This document shows positions 31,788 through 42,297 of a stretch of 50,204 nucleotides of DNA, one piece after another (position 1 is the stretch's first letter; the number at the start of each line of letters is the position of its first letter). This DNA comes from an uncultured Gilliamella sp. Lineage in GTDB: Bacteria; Pseudomonadota; Gammaproteobacteria; Enterobacterales; Orbaceae. The position numbers and the translations under genes are program-made. Where the stretch lies: assembly GCA_946481345.1 (NCBI GenBank), contig CAMLMY010000012.1, forward strand, positions 1-50,204, written 5' to 3'. The notes below the pieces were generated by a model. That model worked only from the letters and a program-made list of their open reading frames with translations. It was not told where the DNA came from and made no database searches.

Positions 31788-33935
31788 TTATTGATTCTCA
31801 TCGGCCATTTTGCGTAAGGTAATAAAATCGATTTTACCTGTACCCAATAATGGTAACTCTTTAACAACACGAATATCTCGAGGGATCGCTAATGCAGGGA
31901 TACCTAAATCCTTCGCAGCCTGATTCAGCTGTTCCCTAGTTAATTTAGTCGAGGTAGTAAATAGCACAATAGCTTCTCCTTTGGCTGCATCGGCTTTTAC
32001 TGTTGCACCATGCATGGCATCAACATCGACCTTTTTAGCTAAAGCTTCAACATTTTCAAGTGAGACCATTTCGCCAGCAATTTTTGCGAAGCGTTTTAAT
32101 CGTCCTTTGATAGTTAAAAACTCATCTTTATCAATCGCAACGATATCACCGGTATCATACCAACCTTTATCAACATTACCGTTTTCATCAATAGCAACTG
32201 GCTCTTCAAGTATCCCCGGTTTCTCAACACGTAAGTAACCCTTCATTACGTTAGGTCCTTTAAGTTGTAGCTCTCCGCCATTGCTAATGCCTGGAACGGG
32301 TATTAATCTTGATTCCATTCCCGGTAATAAACGACCAACAGTACCAGCTTTAAATGCCATCGGCACATTAAGAGCAACAACGGGTGCACATTCGGTTACA
32401 CCATAACCTTCTAAGATTCGAATACCGTATTTATCTTTCCATTGTTCACGCACCGCATCAGAAAGTTTTTCAGCACCAGCAACTACGTAGCGTAAACGCA
32501 TAAAATCGTATGGATGTGCATATCGGGCGTAGTTGGCTAAAAATGTTGGTGTTCCAAATAACACTGTACAGTTTTGGTCATAAATGATTTCCGGTACCAT
32601 ACGATAATGTAACGGATTTGGATATAAAAACGTACGACTGCCAGAGAACAACGGTAAAAATAAGCCTGCGGTAATGCCAAAGGCGTGGAAAAGAGGTAAC
32701 GCCGACATAAAACGGTCAGCAGGCGTTGGATCGATAACAGTACGAATTTGTTCGACATTAGCCAATAAACTGCCATGGCTATGGACGACCCCTTTCGGAT
32801 TACCTTCTGAGCCTGAAGTAAATAGAACTAAAGCCTCGTCTTGACTTGATTGTCGTCGTTTAACTAATCGAGGAATGTATTGATGTACGGCAACGTATAG
32901 TTTATCAAAAAAGTTCAAACTGCTGCGCAAATCTTCAAGGAAATACCAATTTACATCGTTAATTTCTTCTAAAAGGTAATCAAGCTTTCCTTTTTTAATA
33001 AATTTGCGTGAAGTAATAATGGTTTTTATTTCAGCAGCAGTAATTGCACAGGTTAATCCTTTAGTACCAGCCGTGTAGTTGAGCATTGCTGGAATACGAT
33101 TTTTAACTGATAAACCAAAAATAGTGGCAACAGTAATTGTTGCATTGGGTAGTAATAGGCCAACTCGTTCTTTCGGTTTGGTAATTTTAGAAATAATACA
33201 ACTTACACCGATAATCTGCTTAAGTAAGTTTCGATAGGAGGCTTCATGAGTGGTAGGGTCTTGAACCATTCGTGATTTTACGCCATAACGAACTTGAGCT
33301 TCAAGTAGAGCCTCAAAAAGGGTTAATTTAGGGCGACTTGCCATTCTGGCATTCATCATAATTTGATGTAATTTTTCACCAGCAATATATCTTCGATCAC
33401 TTGCTTTTGCTGCGTCAGGCATTGGGATTGATTTTGGTTCCAATACATGAATAGTAATTTTTGGAAATAGACGACGTTTAAATAGGCCTTTTAAGCGGCT
33501 GGTTAAGGTAAATTCGGCACCTTCTATCCAAACAGGTACAATTGTTGCTTGAGAACGTGCCGCAACAAATGCCGCACCATCATAAATCTTCATTAATGAT
33601 CCGGTTATGGTAATTCGACCTTCCGGAAAAATAACAATTGGTCGGCCTTTTTCAATTTCACGGACCAATTTTTTTATTGCCATAGGACTTAATGGATCCA
33701 TTGGCACAAAATCGACATAGCGTTTGGCTAAACGAACTAGCCAGTGATTAATATATCCTGCGTAGATAGCAAATACTGGTTTTACTGGTAAAAATACGCC
33801 GATTAAAACGCCATCTAGAAAGGAAACATGATTAGGAGTGATAAGAAGTCTGTCTTGTTTTAGGTTATCAAGATTACCTTGAATCTTGACATGGAATAAA
33901 ATCTTTAAAAAAAATTTTAATATTTTAAATAACAT
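31788..33935 (-). CDS. aas: Bifunctional 2-acylglycerophosphoethanolamine acyltransferase/acyl-ACP synthetase
   Basis: Aas activates fatty acids on ACP and transfers them to lyso-PE at the inner membrane. With the start at 33935 ([14 protein letters not shown]) it is 715 aa, near E. coli Aas (719). The acyltransferase domain has the HX4D motif NHVSFLDG near 36-43 and [19 protein letters not shown]. The AMP-forming synthetase domain has [27 protein letters not shown] and the YDTGD...GRLKRFAK hinge. An upstream in-frame ATG at 34016 would add 27 residues not found in the family. First gene of aas-lplT-murQ. Confidence 0.94.
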   Translation of the reverse strand: MLFKILKFFLKILFHVKIQGNLDNLKQDRLLITPNHVSFLDGVLIGVFLPVKPVFAIYAGYINHWLVRLAKRYVDFVPMDPLSPMAIKKLVREIEKGRPIVIFPEGRITITGSLMKIYDGAAFVAARSQATIVPVWIEGAEFTLTSRLKGLFKRRLFPKITIHVLEPKSIPMPDAAKASDRRYIAGEKLHQIMMNARMASRPKLTLFEALLEAQVRYGVKSRMVQDPTTHEASYRNLLKQIIGVSCIISKITKPKERVGLLLPNATITVATIFGLSVKNRIPAMLNYTAGTKGLTCAITAAEIKTIITSRKFIKKGKLDYLLEEINDVNWYFLEDLRSSLNFFDKLYVAVHQYIPRLVKRRQSSQDEALVLFTSGSEGNPKGVVHSHGSLLANVEQIRTVIDPTPADRFMSALPLFHAFGITAGLFLPLFSGSRTFLYPNPLHYRMVPEIIYDQNCTVLFGTPTFLANYARYAHPYDFMRLRYVVAGAEKLSDAVREQWKDKYGIRILEGYGVTECAPVVALNVPMAFKAGTVGRLLPGMESRLIPVPGISNGGELQLKGPNVMKGYLRVEKPGILEEPVAIDENGNVDKGWYDTGDIVAIDKDEFLTIKGRLKRFAKIAGEMVSLENVEALAKKVDVDAMHGATVKADAAKGEAIVLFTTSTKLTREQLNQAAKDLGIPALAIPRDIRVVKELPLLGTGKIDFITLRKMADENQ

Positions 33936-34135
33936 CTGATTTCTCAATTTCCGTGCAAAATTGCACTCTGTCATAATAGTGAAAATTATTGCAATATACA
34001 AGAAGCTAAATTTCAATTGAATTTAATTGATATTAAACAATTTGTTATGCGAATTATTCTAGTTTGAAATATTAATTAATAGACAATAAAGAGTAAAAAA
34101 GTAAAATAAAAGTTAAATAACAGTAAGGAATGAAA

Positions 34136-35110
34136 ATGTTAATTTTAACAGCTCAAGATATCCAACAATTTTATACCATGAAAGATGCTGTAGCAGCAGA
34201 TAAACAAGCATTAAAAATTTATACTCAGGGTAATAGTGAAGTGCCTTTACGTATCAACTTTGATATGCAAAAAGGACAATGCCTAGTTATGCCAGCTCAT
34301 ATTAAAGAAAACGATGTTGTTGGTTTAAAGATTGTCTCGGTTTTTCCTGATAATCCTAAATTGGGCAAACCATCGGTTCCGGCGCAAGTGTTTATGATCG
34401 ATCCTCAAACTGGCGAAGTTTGTGCGATATTAGATGGCACGTTTGTTACGCAATTGCGAACCGGTGCGGTACAAGGTGCTGCTACCGATTTATTAGCAAA
34501 AAAGGATGCTAAACGAGCAGTATTAATTGGTACTGGTGGGCAAGCTGCTGCACAATTAGAAGCTATGTTAACGGTACGGCAATTAACGGATGTGGCTATT
34601 TATGGGCTTGATGCTAATAAAGGCAAGCAATTTACTGAAGAGATGAAAAAACGATTTGGCCATTTTTCGGCTAACCTCTATTTTACACAAGATTTGGATG
34701 AAGATATTCGCCATGCTGATATCATTACGTCAGTGACTACATCAAAAGAAGTGACTTTCAATGGTGAGTTAGTTAAACCCGGAACTCATATCAATGGTGT
34801 AGGTGCTTACACACCAGAGATGCACGAAATCCCAAGTAATATAGTGGCAAAAGCAGATCTTCGTGTACTTGATACTAAAGATGGTGTATTTGCTGAAGCT
34901 GGTGATATTATCGACCCAATTAATCAAAATTTAGTCACAAAACAAGATTTTTATGAATTGGGAGATTTAGTTATCGATCCGCAAAAATGTCGTCAAAACG
35001 ATCAGCAAATCACGTTATTTAAAACTGTGGGAACGGCAGTTTTAGATGTCTATGTCGGTTATGATATTTATCAGAAAGCTAAACAAAAGGGTATTGGAAC
35101 GACTATCTAA
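34136..35110 (+). CDS. Ornithine cyclodeaminase/mu-crystallin family protein
   Basis: A 324-aa NAD(P)-dependent enzyme. The N-terminal half has the dimer/substrate lobe with FVTQLRTGAVQGAATDLLA (typical RTGA-x2-(A)...LA), followed by a Rossmann motif LIGTGGQAAAQLEAM. GVGAYTPEMHEIP holds the acidic residue in the position of the catalytic aspartate region of cyclodeaminases. Members include ornithine cyclodeaminase (ornithine to proline and ammonia), alanine dehydrogenase, ketimine reductase and opine-like reductases, and I cannot choose. I prefer ATG 34136 over 34130 because AAGGA at 34125-34129 is six bases before it. Monocistronic, with its own terminator. Confidence 0.85.
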   Translation: MLILTAQDIQQFYTMKDAVAADKQALKIYTQGNSEVPLRINFDMQKGQCLVMPAHIKENDVVGLKIVSVFPDNPKLGKPSVPAQVFMIDPQTGEVCAILDGTFVTQLRTGAVQGAATDLLAKKDAKRAVLIGTGGQAAAQLEAMLTVRQLTDVAIYGLDANKGKQFTEEMKKRFGHFSANLYFTQDLDEDIRHADIITSVTTSKEVTFNGELVKPGTHINGVGAYTPEMHEIPSNIVAKADLRVLDTKDGVFAEAGDIIDPINQNLVTKQDFYELGDLVIDPQKCRQNDQQITLFKTVGTAVLDVYVGYDIYQKAKQKGIGTTI

Positions 35111-35133
35111 TAATTCTTTTTAACCCCAAATCA

Positions 35134-35169
35134 CCCCTTAACCAAAAATTTGAGGAAAGGGGGTTTTTT
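35134..35169 (+). terminator. Terminator after the ornithine-cyclodeaminase-family gene
   Basis: CCCCTT (35134-35139) pairs with AAGGGG (35157-35162), followed by a G and six T's. The right arm and T-tract are the second copy of the TTTGAGGAAA repeat seen at 14677. It lies between convergent genes and could also affect gpsA. Confidence 0.6.
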
Positions 35170-35272
35170 AGCTCTTAAAATCGTCGTTAATGGTATTACT
35201 TATTAACATCAACAATAGATTAGCCATTATCAATAAAATAATGCGAGGTAAAAGCGGCTCTAAGATCGAAAC

Positions 35273-36286
35273 TTAGCTTTTCAGCTCTTCTTTTTGTGAA
35301 CGACCTAATAATGACATAGCTGCCTGTTTTGGATCTTTATGTTCATAAAGTACTTTATAGATTTGTTCAGTAATAGGCATGTCGACGTGATATTTTTGTG
35401 CTAATGACCAAACTTCTTTAGTATTTCTACAGCCTTCAACTACTTGAGCAATGATCTCTTGTGCTTCTTGAATTGATTTGTTTTGACCCAGTAAAATACC
35501 AAAACGGCGATTTCGAGATTGATTATCGGTACATGTCAGTACCAAATCACCTAATCCTGCCATCCCCATAAAAGTGGCGGGATCGGCACCAAGTGCTTCG
35601 CCTAATCGCATCATTTCAGCCAATCCACGAGTGATTAATGCTGTTCTGGCATTAGCACCAAACCCAAGCCCATCCGACAATCCAGCACCAATGGCGATCA
35701 CATTTTTGACTGCTCCGCCAAGTTGAACACCGATAAAGTCTTTACTGCTATAGACTCGAAACGATTTACTACAGTGGAATAAATTTTGTAGTTCTGTTAA
35801 AAATTGTTCATCAGTTGACGCAACAGTAACTGCAGTGGGTAAACCAGATGCCACTTCTTTAGCAAATGTAGGACCAGAAATAACCGCTAATGGAATTTTG
35901 TCATCTAAAACTTCGCGTGCAACATCTTGTAATAATCGTCCAGTATCAACTTCAAGGCCTTTCGTTGCCCAAACAATTTTACTATCCTTTCTTAACAATG
36001 GTTTTATTTGTTTAAGAATACTACCAAACGCATGGCTAGGTACAACAATAAGTAAAATAGGTGCAGCAGCAACAGCAGTGGCTAAATTAGCTTCAATTTG
36101 CAGTTGCTCTGGGAAAGGGATATCAGGCAAAAACTGTCTATTTTGTCTATCATTCTGCAAAATAGCCATCTTATCTGGGTTATGTCCCCACAATAAGGTT
36201 TCATGGCCATTACGTGCTAGTAATATTGCTAGTGAGGTTCCATAAGAACCTGCGCCAATTACAGTCACTGCAGCATCTTTACTCAT
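35273..36286 (-). CDS. gpsA: Glycerol-3-phosphate dehydrogenase [NAD(P)+]
   Basis: GpsA reduces dihydroxyacetone phosphate to sn-glycerol-3-phosphate, the backbone of phospholipids. The 337 aa (E. coli 339) begin with the dinucleotide motif [20 protein letters not shown] (9-28). The catalytic lysine region is [20 protein letters not shown] with [16 protein letters not shown] after it, and [12 protein letters not shown] follows. It is the third gene after yibN and secB, 42 bases past secB; in E. coli cysE comes next, which is not here. Confidence 0.97.
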   Translation of the reverse strand: MSKDAAVTVIGAGSYGTSLAILLARNGHETLLWGHNPDKMAILQNDRQNRQFLPDIPFPEQLQIEANLATAVAAAPILLIVVPSHAFGSILKQIKPLLRKDSKIVWATKGLEVDTGRLLQDVAREVLDDKIPLAVISGPTFAKEVASGLPTAVTVASTDEQFLTELQNLFHCSKSFRVYSSKDFIGVQLGGAVKNVIAIGAGLSDGLGFGANARTALITRGLAEMMRLGEALGADPATFMGMAGLGDLVLTCTDNQSRNRRFGILLGQNKSIQEAQEIIAQVVEGCRNTKEVWSLAQKYHVDMPITEQIYKVLYEHKDPKQAAMSLLGRSQKEELKS

Positions 36287-36328
36287 ATATAATCCAATAG
36301 ACTTTATTAATTAACTTAACAATTACGA

Positions 36329-36811
36329 TTATTGTAAGGTTTCAGTTACACTATTTTGCGCTTGTTGTTCTTGTTGTTGTAAATAGTTAATGAACAATGC
36401 TTCAAAATTTACTGGCTCTAAATTAAGTTGTGGGAATGTCCCTTTATTCACTAGGCTTGAAATAACCTCACGCGCATAAGGGAATAAAATGTTTGGACAA
36501 TAAGCACCAACACAATGTTGAATTTGTGCATCATCAAAACCAATAAGAGAGAAAATTCCTGATTGGGTAACTTCACAAATATACACAACTTCTTCTTGTT
36601 GTTTTACCGTTACGGTAACACGTAAAGAAACTTCATGCACTTCATCACTTAATGCTTGTGATGCTGAATTTAGCTCTAAATTCATTTCTGGTTGCCACTG
36701 CTTAGTGAAAATTTCAGGGACATTATTGGTTTCAAAAGAAACATCTTTAGTGTAAATACGTTGAATTGCAAATTGTGTTTCTGGTTGTTGTGTATTGTTT
36801 TGTTCTGTCAT
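36329..36811 (-). CDS. secB: Protein-export chaperone SecB
   Basis: SecB is a homotetrameric cytoplasmic chaperone that keeps preproteins unfolded and hands them to SecA. The 160 aa (E. coli 155) show the conserved core [38 protein letters not shown], and [20 protein letters not shown] followed by [15 protein letters not shown]. The C-terminal tail is glutamine-rich ([11 protein letters not shown]). It lies between yibN and gpsA; grxC, which sits before secB in E. coli, is absent. Confidence 0.97.
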   Translation of the reverse strand: MTEQNNTQQPETQFAIQRIYTKDVSFETNNVPEIFTKQWQPEMNLELNSASQALSDEVHEVSLRVTVTVKQQEEVVYICEVTQSGIFSLIGFDDAQIQHCVGAYCPNILFPYAREVISSLVNKGTFPQLNLEPVNFEALFINYLQQQEQQAQNSVTETLQ

Positions 36812-36836
36812 GATAAAACCTTATTTTAAAATTATA

Positions 36837-37277
36837 TTATTTTCTAACTAATGGTAAGTTTTCGCCGTTCCAACCAGCAATACCATCTTTTAATGTAAAT
36901 ACATGTAAAAAACCTTGTTTGACTAATACTTCACCAATGCCTGCTGATGTTAAGCCATTTTCATCAATCACAATAATGATATTTTCTTTAAATTTTTCTA
37001 TAGTTTTAGCACTAGCATTCTTTATATCAACAGGTAAGATGTTGTGTGATTCAGTGATATGCCCTTTTTTGAAGCTATCTGCTGAACGAATATCAACAAT
37101 AACTGCATTTTGTTTATTGATCATATTAATTGCTTGCGCGTTATTAATTATTTTTACTTTTGACAATTTACTTTTTACGGTTAATACAATGATTGCAACA
37201 AATAACACAACCCAACCTAATGAAAGTAAAAGATGATTTTTGACAAAAGGTATAATTTCGAGCGTAACAAAGTCCAT
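36837..37277 (-). CDS. yibN: Membrane-anchored rhodanese-like protein YibN, probably without the catalytic cysteine
   Basis: A 146-aa protein with one N-terminal membrane anchor (about 13-31) and a cytoplasmic rhodanese domain (about 40-144; NAVIVDIRSADSFKKGHITESHN is the first conserved block and LKDGIAGWNGENLPLV the last). Length and ending match E. coli YibN (143 aa). The active-site loop here reads DENGLTSAGIGE; in E. coli, as I recall, a cysteine stands where this has serine, so sulphurtransferase activity seems unlikely. First gene of yibN-secB-gpsA, 25 bases before secB. Confidence 0.9.
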   Translation of the reverse strand: MDFVTLEIIPFVKNHLLLSLGWVVLFVAIIVLTVKSKLSKVKIINNAQAINMINKQNAVIVDIRSADSFKKGHITESHNILPVDIKNASAKTIEKFKENIIIVIDENGLTSAGIGEVLVKQGFLHVFTLKDGIAGWNGENLPLVRK

Positions 37278-37409
37278 ACTTTTATGATTACCTAATTTTT
37301 ATTAAAAATAAGATAAGATTATAACGATATTGTCTACTGAAATACAGATCTAAAGGGAGAAATCTTATTTTAAGCTAATAAGAACTAAAGAATTCTAAGG
37401 TGAGAATTA

Positions 37410-37712
37410 ATGTTATTTAGATGATTTATCTTAGTGGTTTTGCTTTTAGTTACTATAATCTCGTCTGTTTTAGCCGAACAAAATAATTGTGCTACAAATA
37501 AAACCGTAAACTTAGATCAAAACATGCAAATAACCGATGAGCCATTACTATTTGACCCAAATTTAACCTGTCGAAATTTTTTTCTGGAAATTGATGCTAA
37601 TGCACCTGATTATTTTAAATATTATGATTGTCAAATACAAGATGAAGGTCAAACATGGCGGATAACTGTAGTTTATAAAGTTGACGGTAAATATGCTAAG
37701 CAAGCCCATTAA
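37410..37712 (+). pseudogene. Small putative exported protein interrupted by an early in-frame TGA
   Basis: ATG 37410 has a good ribosome site (AAGGTGAG at 37398-37405) and opens MLFR, then TGA at 37422-37424, then continues in the same frame through a textbook signal-peptide core (FILVVLLLVTIISSVLA) with a likely cleavage after VLA, and about 80 further residues ending YKVDGKYAKQAH. Without the stop this would be a secreted protein of about 99 aa with three cysteines. A GTG at 37434 could start a shortened version, but it has no ribosome site and loses the positive N-terminal residue. I do not recognise the family. Likely a recently inactivated gene, though a sequencing error or natural read-through is possible. 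Confidence 0.5.
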
Positions 37713-37980
37713 TATTTGATTAAAACTATGAGGATGGGTGAACTGAAACATTTATGCTGTTATTGGCATCAACAAAATCCAGTAATGATCGCTAATTCAA
37801 AAGATAACTTATTGTATGAAACTTCGTTTTTTTTAAATGAAACATTTAAACGTGATGGGGATGAAATGATTTTTTATTTAATCATAATCGGTTTTCGAAG
37901 ATTCGATATATAACTTAGTAAAGAAGCGTCGCCAATTAACTACTTTGTCATGGAGCAAAATAGTGGCATAAATGGCTTTA

Positions 37981-38030
37981 TGTAACATTTTGGTGCATTA
38001 TTTTGGTGCTTTATGCATTATCATGGTGCA
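37981..38030 (+). promoter_or_regulatory. Cluster of NtrC-type binding sites upstream of glnA
   Basis: Three 17-base matches to the NtrC operator TGCACYA-N3-TGGTGCA pattern: 37981-37997 (weaker left half), 37994-38010 (TGCATTATTTTGGTGCT) and 38014-38030 (TGCATTATCATGGTGCA, best). The first two overlap by one half-site. The cluster is about 65-110 bases upstream of the -24 element, the usual enhancer spacing at glnAp2. Confidence 0.8.
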
Positions 38031-38091
38031 TTAATGCTTTTTCTGCTATTATTTAATCACTAAAAACCGTCTAAAATGGTTAATGAAAAAC

Positions 38092-38106
38092 TGGCATCAT
38101 ATTTGC
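38092..38106 (+). promoter_or_regulatory. Sigma-54 promoter of glnA
   Basis: TGGCATC-ATAT-TTGC matches the -24/-12 consensus except T for C at the sixth base and C for G at the seventh; GG and GC are correctly spaced. It lies about 70 bases ahead of the glnA ATG. Confidence 0.88.
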
Positions 38107-38177
38107 ATGTAATCTAATAAATAGGCAAAATGCCTTTAAACTGAACAATTATTATATGTCCTCAATGGAGAAGCTAC

Positions 38178-39587
38178 ATGTCTACACAAAAAGTTTTAAC
38201 GCTAATAAAAGAAAACGATGTTAAGTTTGTTGATTTACGTTTTACTGATACTAAAGGTAAAGAACAACACGTTACAATTCCTGTAAGTCAAATCGACGCT
38301 GATTTTTTTGAAGATGGTAAAATGTTTGATGGCTCTTCCATTGCTGGTTGGAAAGGCATTAATGAATCAGATATGGTTTTAATGCCAGATGCATCAAGCG
38401 CAGTAATTGATCCATTTTTTGAAGACGTAACATTAAATATTCGTTGTGATGTTTTAGAACCAGCGACTTTACAAGGTTATGACCGTGACCCTCGCTCAAT
38501 TGCTAAACGTGCTGAAGAGTTTTTAAAATCATCAGGTATTGCTGATACCGTTATTTTTGGACCAGAACCTGAGTTTTTCTTATTTGATGATGTTCGTTTT
38601 GGATCGCCAATGTCTGGTAGCTTTGTTCATATTGATGATATCGAAGCAGCTTGGAACTCTGGTACTAAATACGAAGAAGGTAATAAGGGGCATCGTCCTG
38701 GCGTTAAAGGTGGTTATTTCCCACTTCCTCCGGTTGACTCGTCACAAGATATTCGTTCTGAAATGTGTTTAATCATGGAACAACTAGGTTTAGTTGTTGA
38801 AGCTCATCACCATGAAGTTGCAACTGCAGGCCAAAATGAGATTGCTTGTCGTTTCAATACATTAACTAAAAAAGCTGATGAAGTTCAAATTTATAAATAT
38901 GTTGTACAAAATGTTGCTCATGCTTATGGTAAAACCGCAACATTTATGCCAAAACCTATGTTTGGCGATAACGGTTCAGGTATGCATTGTCACCAATCTC
39001 TTGCTAAAGATGGCGTAAACCTTTTTGCTGGTGATAAATATGCTGGCCTTTCTGAAATGGCGTTATACTATATTGGTGGTATTATCAAACATGCTAAAGC
39101 AATTAATGCTTTTGCGAACCCAGCGACTAACTCTTATAAACGTTTAGTACCAGGTTATGAAGCACCAGTTATGCTTGCATATTCTGCGCGTAATCGTTCT
39201 GCATCAATTCGTATTCCAGTGGTTACTAGCCCTAAAGCGCGTCGTATTGAAGTTCGCTTCCCTGATCCAGCAGGTAACCCATACTTATCATTTGCAGCAC
39301 AATTAATGGCAGGTTTAGATGGTATTATCAATAAGATTCATCCGGGTGATGCGATGGATAAAAACTTATATGACTTACCACCAGAAGAGTCTAAATTAAT
39401 TCCACAAGTTGCTGGTTCACTTGAAGAAGCTCTTGACGCGTTAGATGCGGATCGTGAATTCTTAACTCGTGGTAATGTATTTACTAATGACACTATTGAT
39501 GCTTATATTGACTTAAAACGTCAAGATGTTGATCGTGTTCGTATGACACCACATCCGGTTGAATTTGAACTCTACTACAGTCTATAA
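38178..39587 (+). CDS. glnA: Glutamine synthetase type I
   Basis: GlnA makes glutamine from glutamate, ammonium and ATP as a cytosolic dodecamer. The 469 aa equal E. coli GlnA. Visible are [17 protein letters not shown] (N-terminal latch), [11 protein letters not shown] (metal site), [10 protein letters not shown] (ATP site) and NRSASIRIP. The adenylylation tyrosine is in [10 protein letters not shown] near residue 398, so activity is probably controlled by GlnE. First gene of glnA-glnL-glnG, driven by a sigma-54 promoter with NtrC sites. Confidence 0.98.
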   Translation: MSTQKVLTLIKENDVKFVDLRFTDTKGKEQHVTIPVSQIDADFFEDGKMFDGSSIAGWKGINESDMVLMPDASSAVIDPFFEDVTLNIRCDVLEPATLQGYDRDPRSIAKRAEEFLKSSGIADTVIFGPEPEFFLFDDVRFGSPMSGSFVHIDDIEAAWNSGTKYEEGNKGHRPGVKGGYFPLPPVDSSQDIRSEMCLIMEQLGLVVEAHHHEVATAGQNEIACRFNTLTKKADEVQIYKYVVQNVAHAYGKTATFMPKPMFGDNGSGMHCHQSLAKDGVNLFAGDKYAGLSEMALYYIGGIIKHAKAINAFANPATNSYKRLVPGYEAPVMLAYSARNRSASIRIPVVTSPKARRIEVRFPDPAGNPYLSFAAQLMAGLDGIINKIHPGDAMDKNLYDLPPEESKLIPQVAGSLEEALDALDADREFLTRGNVFTNDTIDAYIDLKRQDVDRVRMTPHPVEFELYYSL

Positions 39588-39614
39588 GTCATTATTGTAT
39601 TATTTAAAGCTTTA

Positions 39615-39636
39615 ACCACCGCTGAAGGGCGGTGGT
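39615..39636 (+). terminator. Hairpin between glnA and glnL
   Basis: A perfect 8-bp G+C-rich stem (39615-39622 with 39629-39636) with a 6-base loop and no T-run. E. coli also has a partial terminator here, lowering glnLG relative to glnA; I infer the same role. Confidence 0.65.
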
Positions 39637-39661
39637 ATGTAATGAGAACGGAGAGCCAACG

Positions 39662-40711
39662 ATGACATTTGATAATGAATCTGATGCAAATCTTGTTCTC
39701 GACTCAATGATTACCAATATTTTATTACTCGATAAAAAACTCAATATTCTTTATGCCAATACCGCGGCACAGCAGTTACTTGCTCAAAGTTCGAAAAAAA
39801 TATTAGATAGTTATTTTCCTGACTTATTAGGTTATTTTTCCCTCGACCTTGAGTTGATGCAAAATGCATTAGATCAGAATCAAGGATTTACCGATAGCGA
39901 AGTTAATTTAGTCATAAACAATGAATTACATATTTTATCATTAACCGCACAATTGCTGGCTAATGGTCATGTACTTATCGAAATGGCACCATTAAATAGT
40001 CATAAAAAGTTGAGTCAAGAACAACTACAACAAGCTCAACAAAATGCTGCCCGCGAATTAGTGCGCGGACTTGCTCATGAAATTAAAAATCCGCTTGGTG
40101 GACTAAGAGGAGCGGCGCAATTATTGTCACGAGAGCTACCTAACAATGATTTGCAAGATTATACAAAAATTATCATTGAGCAGGCTGATAGGTTAAGAAA
40201 TTTAGTTGATAGATTATTAGGTCCTCAACAGCGGTTACAACAGAAACAACAGAATATACATCAAGCTATCGAACGGATCTATGCGCTTTTATGTTTAGAA
40301 AAACAGCTAAATGTTGAGATTATCCGTGATTATGATCCTAGTTTGCCTGAATTCACTCACGATTCAGAACAGATTGAACAAGTGGTTTTAAATATTGTTC
40401 GTAATGCTTTACAGGCAATTGGTACGAAATCTGGTTGTATTAAGATCAGGACTCGAACAGCATTTCAAGTTACCTTGCATGGTCAACGTTACCGACTTTG
40501 TGCGCGTATCGATATTGAAGATAATGGCCCTGGAGTGCCCGTGCATATTCAAGATACATTATTTTACCCAATGGTTAGTGGTTATGAAGGAGGTACCGGC
40601 ATTGGCTTGTCGATTGCCCATAATATTATTGACCAGCATAATGGAAAGATTGAATTTAATAGTTGGCCAGGTCATACTGAGTTTTCTATCTATTTACCAA
40701 TCAAACAATGA
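39662..40711 (+). CDS. glnL: Nitrogen regulation sensor histidine kinase NtrB
   Basis: NtrB phosphorylates or dephosphorylates NtrC according to PII state. Starting at 39662 (GGAG at 39650-39653) the protein has 349 aa, like E. coli. A PAS domain fills about 8-112. The phospho-accepting histidine in [20 protein letters not shown] is residue 139, the same number as in E. coli, which supports this start. The HATPase region has [14 protein letters not shown] (N box), [10 protein letters not shown] (G1) and [14 protein letters not shown] (G2). There are no membrane segments, as expected for a cytoplasmic kinase. Followed directly by glnG. Confidence 0.96.
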   Translation: MTFDNESDANLVLDSMITNILLLDKKLNILYANTAAQQLLAQSSKKILDSYFPDLLGYFSLDLELMQNALDQNQGFTDSEVNLVINNELHILSLTAQLLANGHVLIEMAPLNSHKKLSQEQLQQAQQNAARELVRGLAHEIKNPLGGLRGAAQLLSRELPNNDLQDYTKIIIEQADRLRNLVDRLLGPQQRLQQKQQNIHQAIERIYALLCLEKQLNVEIIRDYDPSLPEFTHDSEQIEQVVLNIVRNALQAIGTKSGCIKIRTRTAFQVTLHGQRYRLCARIDIEDNGPGVPVHIQDTLFYPMVSGYEGGTGIGLSIAHNIIDQHNGKIEFNSWPGHTEFSIYLPIKQ

Positions 40712-40722
40712 GGTTAATGACG

Positions 40723-42162
40723 ATGAATGTTTGGATTGTTGATGATGATAGTTCGATTAGATGGGTTTTAGAGAAAGCGCTTACTAATGCTCATTTTAAC
40801 TGCATCAGTTTTTCGAGCGGTCAAGAAGTGATTGATGCTTTAGTTAATCATCCACAGAAGCCAGCAGTATTATTATCCGATATTAAAATGCCAGGTATTG
40901 ATGGATTATCTTTGCTTAATTATATCAAAGAGCAAATGCCTAATTTACCGGTGATTATTATGACAGCTCATTCAGACCTTGATGCTGCAGTGAATGCTTA
41001 TCAAAAGGGAGCTTATGATTATATTCCTAAACCTTTTGATGTCGATGAAGTTATTCAATTGGTTGAGCGGGCTATTTTACAAAGTCAAAGTAATAAATCT
41101 AATAGTTCCTCTACTAGCAAAGCTTCTACAGGTATTATTGGTGAAGCACCAGCCATGCAGGAAGTGTTTCGTATTATTGGACGACTCTCTAAATCATCTA
41201 TCAGCGTACTTATTAATGGTGAATCAGGAACGGGTAAGGAGTTAGTGGCTAAAGCTTTGCATACTCATAGCCCACGATCACAGTCGCCATTCATCGCTCT
41301 AAATATGGCAGCTATTCCTAAAGATCTGATTGAATCGGAACTATTTGGGCATGAAAAAGGCGCATTTACTGGTGCTGCTCAAATAAGGCATGGCCGATTT
41401 GAACAAGCTAACGGTGGAACGCTATTTTTAGATGAAATTGGTGATATGCCATTGGATGTGCAAACTCGATTATTAAGAGTTCTTGCTGATGGTCAATTTT
41501 ATCGGATAGGTGGTTATTCACCTGTAAAAGTTGATGTACGTATTATTGCCGCTACGCATCAAGATTTACAAGCTAGAGTAAAGGAAGGTAAATTTAGAGA
41601 AGATTTGTTTCATCGGCTAAATGTGATTCGAATTTTATTACCACCATTACGTGATAGAGCGCAAGATATACCTAAATTAGCTGAACATTTTTTACGGACC
41701 ACTGCCAAAGAATTAGGTGTTGAAAGTAAAGTGCTAAGCCTTGATGCTCTCAATCTTTTATGTCTGTTCAATTGGCCGGGTAATGTAAGGCAACTAGAAA
41801 ATGTTTGTCGTTGGGTAACAGTAATGTCGTCCAATAATGAAGTTTATGTACAAGATTTACCACCAGAACTATTACAATTATCGGCTTCTGATGCCTCAGC
41901 TAATTATGAGGTTACTACCAATGTAACCAATCAGATATTACCAGAAACCGATTGGAAAAAACTGTTAGAACAGTGGGCTAAACAAGCCTTATTAGCTGGT
42001 CAAACAGGAATTTTGACGCAAACAGTGATTGATGTCGAAAGAATTTTATTGAGGTGTGCGCTTAATTTTACTCGCGGACATAAGCAAGATGCGGCTAATC
42101 TGCTTGGCTGGGGACGAAATACTTTAACGAGAAAACTCAAAGAATTATCAGATGATAATTGA
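40723..42162 (+). CDS. glnG: Nitrogen regulation response regulator NtrC
   Basis: NtrC-P activates sigma-54 promoters such as that of glnA. Domains: receiver (1-120; [15 protein letters not shown], phosphoaspartate D53 in [12 protein letters not shown]), AAA+ (about 140-370; [34 protein letters not shown]) and a Fis-type DNA-binding helix-turn-helix ([20 protein letters not shown]). 479 aa if started at 40723 (AGG at 40711-40713); in-frame ATGs at 40708 and 40717 are alternatives, and the first would overlap glnL by 4 bases. Third gene of the glnALG operon. Confidence 0.96.
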   Translation: MNVWIVDDDSSIRWVLEKALTNAHFNCISFSSGQEVIDALVNHPQKPAVLLSDIKMPGIDGLSLLNYIKEQMPNLPVIIMTAHSDLDAAVNAYQKGAYDYIPKPFDVDEVIQLVERAILQSQSNKSNSSSTSKASTGIIGEAPAMQEVFRIIGRLSKSSISVLINGESGTGKELVAKALHTHSPRSQSPFIALNMAAIPKDLIESELFGHEKGAFTGAAQIRHGRFEQANGGTLFLDEIGDMPLDVQTRLLRVLADGQFYRIGGYSPVKVDVRIIAATHQDLQARVKEGKFREDLFHRLNVIRILLPPLRDRAQDIPKLAEHFLRTTAKELGVESKVLSLDALNLLCLFNWPGNVRQLENVCRWVTVMSSNNEVYVQDLPPELLQLSASDASANYEVTTNVTNQILPETDWKKLLEQWAKQALLAGQTGILTQTVIDVERILLRCALNFTRGHKQDAANLLGWGRNTLTRKLKELSDDN

Positions 42163-42173
42163 TTATGATAGCA

Positions 42174-42190
42174 TGCCGATTTTTTCGGCA
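42174..42190 (+). terminator. Possible terminator after glnG
   Basis: TGCCGA (42174-42179) pairs with TCGGCA (42185-42190) around five T's, 12 bases past the glnG stop. The stem is short and no T-run follows, so this is weak. Confidence 0.4.
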
Positions 42191-42297
42191 ATAAGTCATA
42201 ATGTTATCATCTAATGTTTTTACCAATTTATTTATTATTATTTTACTGTTTGCTTAAAGTTCATTGAACACTTATTTATTTTTAGTTACAATCGAAT

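Larger units (their letters stand above)
37713..38177 (+). promoter_or_regulatory. Intergenic region upstream of glnA
   Basis: This 465-base stretch contains no gene I trust. A 65-codon open frame (37716-37913) lacks a ribosome site and family resemblance. The right half carries three NtrC-type sites and a sigma-54 promoter (listed separately). A small hairpin (38123-38127 with 38131-38135) follows the promoter in the leader. Confidence 0.5.

Noticed and set aside
37716-37913. A 65-codon frame following the interrupted exported-protein gene
   Set aside because: No ribosome site, low-complexity composition and no resemblance to any family; it lies in the glnA upstream region. Could be decayed coding sequence but cannot be shown.
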